Assembly (NCBI GenBank): GCA_902836505.1
Contig: CADFQU010000084.1
Location: 1-5,241 of the forward strand
Direction of reading: 5' to 3'
Source: Streptococcaceae bacterium
Lineage (GTDB): Bacteria; Bacillota; Bacilli; Lactobacillales; Streptococcaceae
DNA: 5,241 nucleotides
Position 1 is the stretch's first letter, and every line of letters begins with the position of its first letter. Both the position numbers and the translations under genes were made by a program. The notes under the pieces were generated by a model. The model was not told the origin of the DNA, did no database searches, and saw only the letters and a list, made by a program, of their open reading frames with translations. Positions 1 through 5,241 of the stretch are shown piece by piece.

Positions 1-172
1 CATCATTGCTGGCTGTGTCATGCCCTTCGTTCCTGGAATCGCCATGACCAATGCGGTGCGAGATCTGATGAACAACCACCTCAATTCTGGAATGAGTAAA
101 CTCTTTGAGACTCTCCTCATTACTCTTGCCCTTGGTGCCGGAACGACCGTCGCCCTAGTCCTTATGAAATAG
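1..172 (+). CDS. Threonine/serine exporter family protein, large (ThrE N-terminal type) subunit, 3' end only
   Basis: Only the last 56 codons are present (reading frame from base 2, TAG stop at 170-172); the gene begins before the window. The visible part has the motif MPFVPGIAMTNA followed by a short polar stretch (VRDLMNNHLNSG) and a hydrophobic C-terminal helix ending in LVLMK. This PG-T-N-A-RD pattern is typical of the ThrE / YjjP (DUF1212) membrane family, which exports threonine and serine in Corynebacterium and is thought to act in small-molecule export elsewhere. The next gene begins 4 nt after the stop and encodes the complementary short subunit, the usual arrangement when ThrE is split into two polypeptides. 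The substrate here is inferred from the family. The family call is fairly sure despite the small fragment, because of the neighbour. Confidence 0.8.
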   Translation, partial: IIAGCVMPFVPGIAMTNAVRDLMNNHLNSGMSKLFETLLITLALGAGTTVALVLMK

Positions 173-176
173 AATC

Positions 177-644
177 ATGAATCTAATCGAATTTTTAATC
201 CAAGCCGTGGCGAGTTTGATTGCCATCATTACCTTTTTAATCGTCCTCAACGTGCAACGTTCCATGTTAATCCCTGGAGGAATTTTAGGGATGGCTATTT
301 GGTTGCTCTACTATATCTTGAAAGGACCTACCAATGTTATTATCGCGACTTTTATCGCCGCCATTGTCGGTTCTTGTATCAGTCAAATTTTAAGTATCAT
401 CTACAAGACGCCTGTCGTTGTCTTTATGCTGGCTATTCTCGCTCCCTTGGTTCCTGGATATATTTCCTATCGGACTACCTCCTTCTTTGTTAGTGGCCAA
501 TATCGGCAAGCCATGACCAGTGTAACCTTGGTTGTTATTCTAGCCTTGGTCATCTCTATCGGGATGGCTAGCGGGTCTGTCGTCTTGAAACTCTACCATT
601 CTTACCAACGCCATCAAAAAAGAAAAATGACCAATGCCAATTAG
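177..644 (+). CDS. Threonine/serine exporter family protein, short (ThrE_2 / YjjB-type) subunit
   Basis: This is a 155-residue, very hydrophobic protein with about five predicted membrane segments (roughly residues 5-24, 29-48, 52-75, 79-97 and 112-136) and a basic C-terminal tail (HQKRK). The motif APLVPGYISYRTT at about residues 88-100 mirrors the MPFVPG motif of the preceding gene. This fits the ThrE_2 / DUF3815 half of a split threonine/serine exporter, and the pair is expected to form one transporter in the cytoplasmic membrane. The ATG at 177 is the only reasonable start because an in-frame TGA lies at 165-167. I see no clear Shine-Dalgarno sequence before it, so translation is probably coupled to the upstream stop 4 nt away. 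The last codons (TNAN, stop) lie inside a terminator hairpin. Family confidence is high; the transported substrate is unproven. Confidence 0.85.
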   Translation: MNLIEFLIQAVASLIAIITFLIVLNVQRSMLIPGGILGMAIWLLYYILKGPTNVIIATFIAAIVGSCISQILSIIYKTPVVVFMLAILAPLVPGYISYRTTSFFVSGQYRQAMTSVTLVVILALVISIGMASGSVVLKLYHSYQRHQKRKMTNAN

Positions 645-655
645 CATTGGTTTTT
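631..655 (+). terminator. Rho-independent terminator overlapping the end of the exporter gene
   Basis: CCAATGC (631-637) pairs perfectly with GCATTGG (644-650) around the loop CAATTA, followed by TTTTT (651-655). The stem contains the last codons and the stop of the short exporter subunit, so coding sequence and terminator share bases. It ends the exporter operon. Confidence 0.85.
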
Positions 656-677
656 CAAAATTTATCTATGTAATCGC

Positions 678-705
678 TTGCATTTTTGATTAAAAGGAGT
701 ACAAT
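678..705 (+). promoter_or_regulatory. Sigma-70-type promoter for the small membrane protein gene
   Basis: A -35 box TTGCAT (678-683) and a -10 box TACAAT (700-705) are separated by 16 bp, giving a start of transcription near 712. It lies just after the exporter terminator and 43 nt before the start codon of the next gene, so the two genes appear to be separate transcription units. Assigned by inspection only. Confidence 0.6.
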
Positions 706-747
706 GATAGTGAAATAACAAATCCTTTAGAGTATGCGAGGTGCTGT

Positions 748-981
748 ATGATGATAAACAAGTATGTCAAGTATCTTCCTTGGATGATCCTAGGAGCCCT
801 CCCCTCCTATCAATCAGCGACTTACTATGCCCGTAATTCATTTGACTTGTTCTATCTGACCTTGAACTTTCTGATTGTGTACATCGCTTTAATCGTCTTC
901 TACGAAAAAGTTCTAAGAGACAAATGCAAAGAACTCTTCATACGAATCATGAGCAATCCTAAAAAAGATAAGCAAGACTAA
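748..981 (+). CDS. Small hypothetical membrane protein, 77 residues
   Basis: I do not recognise this protein. It has a short hydrophobic stretch near the N-terminus (about residues 9-18, LPWMILGALP) and one clear transmembrane helix at about residues 34-52 (FYLTLNFLIVYIALIVFY). A charged, lysine-rich C-terminal tail (NPKKDKQD) follows. Aromatic residues are frequent (YYARNSFDLFY). This suggests a small one- or two-pass protein of the cytoplasmic membrane with its tail probably inside. GAGGTG (738-743) is a good ribosome binding site, 4 nt before the ATG at 748 and 7 nt before a second ATG at 751, so the true start may be the second codon. The gene has its own promoter and is terminated by the structured element just downstream. 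The ribosome site, promoter and composition support it being real; no function can be assigned. Confidence 0.7.
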   Translation: MMINKYVKYLPWMILGALPSYQSATYYARNSFDLFYLTLNFLIVYIALIVFYEKVLRDKCKELFIRIMSNPKKDKQD

Positions 982-994
982 CAGGTGAAAGAGA

Positions 995-1170
995 GTGGGA
1001 CAGAAATCGGTCATTCGTTAGAATTCGATTTCGTTGTCCCACCTCCGCACAGTTGAGTAGGACTGTAAAAGCTGATGAAATCAGCGTAGTAGAGCCCACT
1101 CAACCACTGCGTTTTGCTTGATAATCCAAGGACAATTGAGAGGCTAGGACTTTTGTCCCAGCCTCTTTTT
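995..1170 (+). repeat. Structured three-hairpin intergenic element, likely a dispersed streptococcal repeat
   Basis: This noncoding stretch folds into three successive hairpins. Hairpin 1 (995-1042): GTGGGACA + GAAATCG pairs with CGATTTC + TGTCCCAC with a 2-nt bulge, and the loop contains a nested ATTC-GTTA-GAAT hairpin. Hairpin 2 (1052-1104): GTTGAGT pairs with ACTCAAC, extended by a GGACT/AGCCC stem with one A-C mismatch, and capped by GCTGAT-GAA-ATCAGC (1071-1085). Hairpin 3 (1140-1165) is a terminator. The outer sequences TGGGACA (996-1002) and TGTCCCA (1154-1160) are also inverted copies of each other. I recall very similar sequences between genes in mitis- and sanguinis-group streptococci, but could not search to confirm. 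It could be a MITE-like element or a structured RNA. The structure is directly visible; its repeat status and function are inference. Confidence 0.6.
1140..1170 (+). terminator. Rho-independent terminator at the end of the structured element
   Basis: GAGGCT + GGAC (1140-1150, with an unpaired A at 1146) pairs with GTCC + AGCCTC (1155-1165, C1159 opposite the A) around a TTTT loop, followed by TTTTT (1166-1170). It is well placed to end transcription of the small membrane protein gene and insulate the mvaS promoter. The minus strand lacks a matching U-tract, so it acts in the + direction. Confidence 0.85.
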
Positions 1171-1273
1171 GATTTTCCTCCTCTCTTTTTCAACCATTCC
1201 CCTTGCCCAACTCGGTCCTAAGAATGATTTCCATACTGTTCTGGCTTTTTCAAGGGAGTTTTGCTCTCAAATA

Positions 1274-1282
1274 TGGTAAAAT
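1274..1282 (+). promoter_or_regulatory. Extended -10 promoter of the mvaS-mvaA operon
   Basis: TGG followed by TAAAAT (-10 at 1277-1282) forms an extended -10 element, a common streptococcal promoter form that tolerates a weak -35. No good -35 is seen at the expected 16-18 bp. Transcription would start near 1289, giving a leader of about 39 nt. A second -10-like hexamer, TATACT (1293-1298), lies just downstream and lacks a -35 partner. The rest of the gap between the terminator and this site (1171-1273) shows nothing I can name. Confidence 0.5.
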
Positions 1283-1315
1283 AGTAACGAAATATACTAG
1301 TAGATATCAAATTAA

Positions 1316-1321
1316 AAGAGG
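1316..1321 (+). promoter_or_regulatory. Ribosome binding site of mvaS
   Basis: AAGAGG lies 6 nt before the ATG at 1328. It fixes the mvaS start and agrees with the conserved N-terminus MTIGIDKIGF. Confidence 0.75.
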
Positions 1322-1327
1322 TTATTT

Positions 1328-1930
1328 ATGACAATCGGTATTGATAAGATTGGATTTGCGACCAGCCAGTATGTCTTGCGCTTAAGTGAGCTTGCGGCTG
1401 CTCGAAATACAGATCCAGAAAAACTCAGTAAAGGGCTTTTATTGAAAGAACTGAGTATTGCCCCTATTACAGAGGATATCGTCACACTTGGAGCAAGTGC
1501 CAGCCATAGTATTTTAACCGAAGAAGAAAAAGAAGAAATCGATATGGTCATCCTAGCGACTGAGTCAGGAATTGACCAGAGTAAGGCTGCTGCTGTTTTC
1601 GTTCACGGACTTCTGGGTATCCAACCCTTTGCCCGGAGCTTTGAGATGAAGGAAGCCTGCTACGCTGCAACGGCCGCTTTGGACTATGCTAAACTTCATG
1701 TTGAAAAATTCCCACAAAGCAAGGTCTTGGTCATTGCCAGTGATATTGCAAAATATGGAATTGACACCCCTGGAGAGCCGACGCAAGGAGCTGGATCTGT
1801 TGCTATGCTAGTGACGCAGAACCCACGTATTCTGGCATTCAACGATGATAATGTGGCTCAAACCCGGGATGTTATGGATTTCTGGCGTCCCAACTACTCA
1901 AGCACCCCCTTTGTAAATGGAATCTATTAA
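1328..1930 (+). CDS. mvaS: N-terminal fragment of HMG-CoA synthase (200 residues)
   Basis: This is the part that would be made if the TAA at 1928-1930 is real. It contains the thiolase-like N-terminal region with the catalytic acid E79 and the acylated nucleophile C111, plus the DIAKYG and GEPTQGAGSVAM segments. It ends at VNGIY, just before the middle of the protein. It lacks H233 and the second half of the fold, so it is not expected to be active alone. In the family the enzyme is a dimer with each active site built from both halves of one chain. Confidence 0.7.
   Translation: MTIGIDKIGFATSQYVLRLSELAAARNTDPEKLSKGLLLKELSIAPITEDIVTLGASASHSILTEEEKEEIDMVILATESGIDQSKAAAVFVHGLLGIQPFARSFEMKEACYAATAALDYAKLHVEKFPQSKVLVIASDIAKYGIDTPGEPTQGAGSVAMLVTQNPRILAFNDDNVAQTRDVMDFWRPNYSSTPFVNGIY
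1928..1930 (+). other. Premature in-frame TAA stop in mvaS
   Basis: The context reads Tyr200-stop-Thr-Gln-Lys-Tyr. The codon following is ACT, so the known UAR-CARYYA leaky-stop context is absent. TAA is neither the selenocysteine nor the pyrrolysine codon. Replacing it with a Ser codon restores an uninterrupted 392-residue MvaS. Confidence 0.85.
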
Positions 1931-1942
1931 ACTCAAAAATAC

Positions 1943-2506
1943 TTGGATTGCTTGAAAACACCTTGCACAGAGTATCAAAAACGGGCTGACTTAACCTTGG
2001 ATGATTTTGCGGCGGTTTGCTTCCACCTGCCTTATCCCAAGCTGGCCCTTAAGGGCTTAAAAAAGATTCTTGACAAGAGTCTTTCTCCTGAAAAACAAGC
2101 CCAATTGCAATACAATTTTGAACAATCGATTCTCTACAGCCAAAAGGTTGGGAATATCTATACGGGTTCCCTCTTCCTAGGTTTGCTTTCTCTCTTAGAG
2201 AATCAACCTCAACTGGTTGCTGGTGACCGGATTGCTCTCTATGGATACGGAAGTGGCGCAGTAGCTGAGATTTTTAGCGCTCACTTGGTCGAAGGATTTG
2301 AGCAAATGCTCCATCCAAACCGTTTGGCAGAGTTAGACCAGCGAAAAGCTCTTACCATTGCCGAATATGAAAAAATCTTCTTCGAAGAAGCAGAATTAGA
2401 TGCTGAAGGCAATCAAACCTTTCAAGGTTACCAAGATCAAACCTACGCCTTATCAGAAATCAACGAACACCAACGAACCTATGTAAAGGTAGAACACCAT
2501 GGTTAA
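1943..2506 (+). CDS. mvaS: C-terminal fragment of HMG-CoA synthase (187 codons, probably not independently started)
   Basis: This fragment continues the mvaS frame 4 codons after the stop. It carries the catalytic H233 (CFHLPYPK), the VGNIYTGS segment and the GYGSGA motif, then the variable C-terminal region. The only start near the beginning is TTG at 1943, which is an ordinary Leu codon in an intact MvaS. No convincing Shine-Dalgarno sequence precedes it, and the first in-frame ATG lies far beyond the active-site histidine. Independent translation therefore looks unlikely, and the fragment most likely represents the untranslated remainder of the broken gene, or the normal second half if the stop is an error. 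Confidence 0.55.
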   Translation: MDCLKTPCTEYQKRADLTLDDFAAVCFHLPYPKLALKGLKKILDKSLSPEKQAQLQYNFEQSILYSQKVGNIYTGSLFLGLLSLLENQPQLVAGDRIALYGYGSGAVAEIFSAHLVEGFEQMLHPNRLAELDQRKALTIAEYEKIFFEEAELDAEGNQTFQGYQDQTYALSEINEHQRTYVKVEHHG

Positions 2507-3767
2507 ATTAACTGGTTTTTCAAAAGCAAGTCCAGCAGAGCGCATCGAAAAATTGGCTCAGGCTGGACTCCTTTCAGAAGAAGGTCTACAAATATTAAGG
2601 GACAATGAAACATTGCCCCTTTCTCTTGCCAATGAAATGGTCGAAAATGTCCTTAGCACCTTGGCCTTACCCTTTGGTCTGGCTCCCGGCTTCCAGATAG
2701 ATGGGCAGGAAGTCCAGGTCCCAATGGTGACGGAAGAACCCTCTGTCATTGCCGCTGCCTCTTACGCTGCAGGGCTGATCAAGCGTTCAGGCGGTTTTCA
2801 GACTCAGGTTCACAAGCGCCAAATGATTGGGCAAGTAGCTCTCTATGATGTGAGCAATAAAGAAAAGGCCATTCAGGCGATTACAGGAGCTAAAGAAGAA
2901 CTGCTCCAGCTGGCCAATCAAGCCTATCCTTCCATCGTTAAACGGGGAGGAGGGGCACGAGACCTCTGGACTGAGGAGAAAGGTGACTTTCTCATTTGCT
3001 ACCTGTCCGTTGATCCCAAAGAGGCCATGGGGGCTAACATGCTCAATACTATGCTAGAAGCCCTGGTCGACCCTTTAGAAGACTTATCCGGGGGTCAAGG
3101 CTTAATGGCTATTCTCTCCAACCTAGCGACAGATGCCCTCGTCACTGCCAGGTGTAAGATAGACTACCGTTTTCTCAGTCGCGATCCCAAGGAAGCTGCC
3201 GATATCGCTCAGAAAATGACTCTGGCCAGTCAATTAGCGGCTGTTGATCCTTATCGAGCAGCCACTCACAACAAGGGCATTTTCAATGGCATCGATGCTG
3301 TCGTCTTAGCAACTGGGAATGACTGGCGCGCTATTGAAGCAGGTGGCCATACCTATGCTAGCCGCACAGGACAAGCTCAAGGACTATCTAGTTGGATAGC
3401 TCATCCAGATCAGCAAGTCCTAGAAGGTCAGCTGACCCTTCCCATGCCCATCGCTACCAAGGGAGGCTCCATCGGACTCAATCCAAGTGTTCAAGTGGCT
3501 CATGACCTACTTGGAAATCCCGACGCCCAGACTCTTGCACGGATTATTGTATCCGTTGGCCTGGCGCAAAACTTTGCTGCGCTTAAGGCCTTGGTCAGCA
3601 CTGGTATTCAACATGGGCATATGAAACTTCAGGCTAAGTCACTCGCCCTGCTTGCTGGCGCTACTCCGTCAGAGGTAGCTCCCGTGGTGCAAGCCCTGCT
3701 AGAGGATAGACCCTTTAACCTAGAAAAAGCTCAAGCTGTTCTAGAGAAAATTCGTCAAAGTAAGTAA
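2499..3767 (+). CDS. mvaA: Hydroxymethylglutaryl-CoA reductase, class II (bacterial)
   Basis: This 422-residue protein reduces HMG-CoA to mevalonate with NAD(P)H, the second step of the pathway. Its length matches streptococcal MvaA. Visible class II motifs include the catalytic Glu in VTEEPSVIAAASYAAG (about E80) and the cofactor-binding segment EAMGANMLNTMLE (175-187). HNKGIFNG carries the catalytic Lys (about K259), TGNDWRAIEAGGH the catalytic Asp (about D275), and QHGHMKL near residues 371-377 the C-terminal catalytic His. The ATG overlaps the last 8 nt of mvaS, and AAAGG (2485-2489) lies 9 nt upstream as ribosome site, so translation is normally coupled to mvaS. The premature stop in mvaS would leave this start about 570 nt beyond the last translated codon, with possible polar loss of MvaA. 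The frame itself is intact. Confidence 0.95.
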   Translation: MVKLTGFSKASPAERIEKLAQAGLLSEEGLQILRDNETLPLSLANEMVENVLSTLALPFGLAPGFQIDGQEVQVPMVTEEPSVIAAASYAAGLIKRSGGFQTQVHKRQMIGQVALYDVSNKEKAIQAITGAKEELLQLANQAYPSIVKRGGGARDLWTEEKGDFLICYLSVDPKEAMGANMLNTMLEALVDPLEDLSGGQGLMAILSNLATDALVTARCKIDYRFLSRDPKEAADIAQKMTLASQLAAVDPYRAATHNKGIFNGIDAVVLATGNDWRAIEAGGHTYASRTGQAQGLSSWIAHPDQQVLEGQLTLPMPIATKGGSIGLNPSVQVAHDLLGNPDAQTLARIIVSVGLAQNFAALKALVSTGIQHGHMKLQAKSLALLAGATPSEVAPVVQALLEDRPFNLEKAQAVLEKIRQSK

Positions 3768-3798
3768 AAAATCCTTCCGTGTAAACGGAGGGATTTTT
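3767..3798. terminator. Bidirectional rho-independent terminator between convergent mvaA and fni
   Basis: AAAAATCCTTCCGT (3767-3780) pairs with ACGGAGGGATTTTT (3785-3798) around a GTAA loop, with one T-G pair. The A-tract on one side and T-tract on the other give a U-run in either direction. It starts on the last base of the mvaA stop codon and sits 15 nt before the fni stop, serving both operons. Confidence 0.9.
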
Positions 3799-3813
3799 GC
3801 TAGTTTCTTGAAA

Positions 3814-5241
<1,428 letters not shown>

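Larger units (their letters stand above)
1328..2506 (+). pseudogene. mvaS: Hydroxymethylglutaryl-CoA synthase gene interrupted by an in-frame TAA
   Basis: The full frame is 393 codons including the final stop, matching bacterial HMG-CoA synthases of about 390 residues. The enzyme condenses acetyl-CoA with acetoacetyl-CoA to HMG-CoA, the first committed step of the mevalonate pathway, in the cytoplasm. A TAA at codon 201 (1928-1930) interrupts it where I recall Ser in relatives (TCA to TAA would be one C-to-A change). The frame is unchanged on both sides, so this is a nonsense mutation and not a frameshift. Catalytic residues keep canonical numbering: E79 (ILATESGID), C111 (KEACYAA) and H233 (CFHLPYPK), the last after the stop. 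GNIYTGS and GYGSGA motifs are also intact. The gene overlaps mvaA by 8 nt and has its own promoter and ribosome site. A sequencing or assembly error is a serious alternative to true inactivation. Confidence 0.85.

Noticed and set aside
299..493. 64-codon open frame within the exporter subunit gene
   Set aside because: It is an out-of-frame shadow of a well-supported membrane protein gene with no ribosome site or recognisable features.
694..718. Shine-Dalgarno AAGGAG followed by a four-codon frame (M-I-V-K-stop, 704-718)
   Set aside because: It overlaps the -10 box of the proposed promoter, so it would not be in that transcript. A frame this short is expected by chance.
995..1170. CRISPR array or tRNA gene in the structured element
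   Set aside because: There are no regularly spaced direct repeats and no cloverleaf or CCA-type acceptor. The structure is three independent hairpins.
1011..1193. 60-codon open frame on the minus strand across the structured element
   Set aside because: It lies in the hairpin repeat, its translation is low-complexity and non-protein-like, and no ribosome site suits it. Such frames follow from the repeat's fixed sequence.
1297..1313. FabT-like operator upstream of mvaS
   Set aside because: Only the right half (TATCAAATT) matches the fatty-acid regulator consensus as I remember it. The left half is absent, so this is probably AT-rich chance.
1312..1786. Two minus-strand open frames opposite mvaS (1312-1551 and 1565-1786)
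   Set aside because: They are antisense shadows of conserved mvaS codons, and their serine-rich or mixed translations resemble no protein I know.
1928..1930. Selenocysteine, pyrrolysine or programmed frameshift at the mvaS stop
   Set aside because: The codon is TAA, not TGA or TAG. The frame is the same on both sides, so no frameshift is needed.
2558..2749. 63-codon minus-strand frame opposite mvaA
   Set aside because: It is an antisense shadow of the conserved mvaA N-terminal region, without ribosome site or promoter.

Overview
The window looks like a chromosomal segment of an oral or commensal Streptococcus, probably of the mitis/sanguinis group. The mevalonate-pathway proteins read like streptococcal enzymes (class II HMG-CoA reductase, type 2 FMN-dependent IPP isomerase, bacterial MvaS). 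The intergenic regions carry streptococcal-style Shine-Dalgarno sites, an extended -10 promoter and U-tract hairpin terminators. The species call is inference from remembered family sequences; no search was run.

Layout. Positions 1-172 hold the 3' end of the first subunit of a split ThrE-type threonine/serine exporter. The second, short subunit follows after a 4-nt gap (177-644) and ends inside its own terminator hairpin (631-655). A new promoter (678-705) then drives a 77-residue unrecognised small membrane protein (748-981). Positions 995-1170 hold a strongly structured intergenic element of three hairpins; the last is a rho-independent terminator. The rest of the gap contains the mvaS promoter. 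The + strand then carries mvaS (1328-2506) and mvaA (2499-3767), overlapping by 8 nt. A bidirectional terminator (3767-3798) separates them from the convergent minus-strand genes fni (3814-4830) and mvaK2 (4808-5241, cut by the window end), which overlap by 23 nt.

How the genes work together. MvaS condenses acetyl-CoA with acetoacetyl-CoA to HMG-CoA, and MvaA reduces HMG-CoA to mevalonate. MvaK2 phosphorylates phosphomevalonate, and Fni interconverts IPP and DMAPP. Together with mvaK1 and mvaD, expected upstream of mvaK2 outside the window, this is the complete route to isoprenoid precursors for undecaprenyl phosphate and cell-wall synthesis.

Main anomaly. mvaS is interrupted by an in-frame TAA at codon 201 (1928-1930), with no frameshift. 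The two halves together keep all three catalytic residues at canonical positions: E79 and C111 in the first, H233 in the second. Two further changes at what I believe are conserved residues lie within about 40 nt downstream. The pathway is normally essential in streptococci, so this is either a recent inactivating mutation, a sequence error, or a gene expressed in some unusual way. I see no obviously new defence or mobile system. The most interesting items are the interrupted mvaS and the three-hairpin element.
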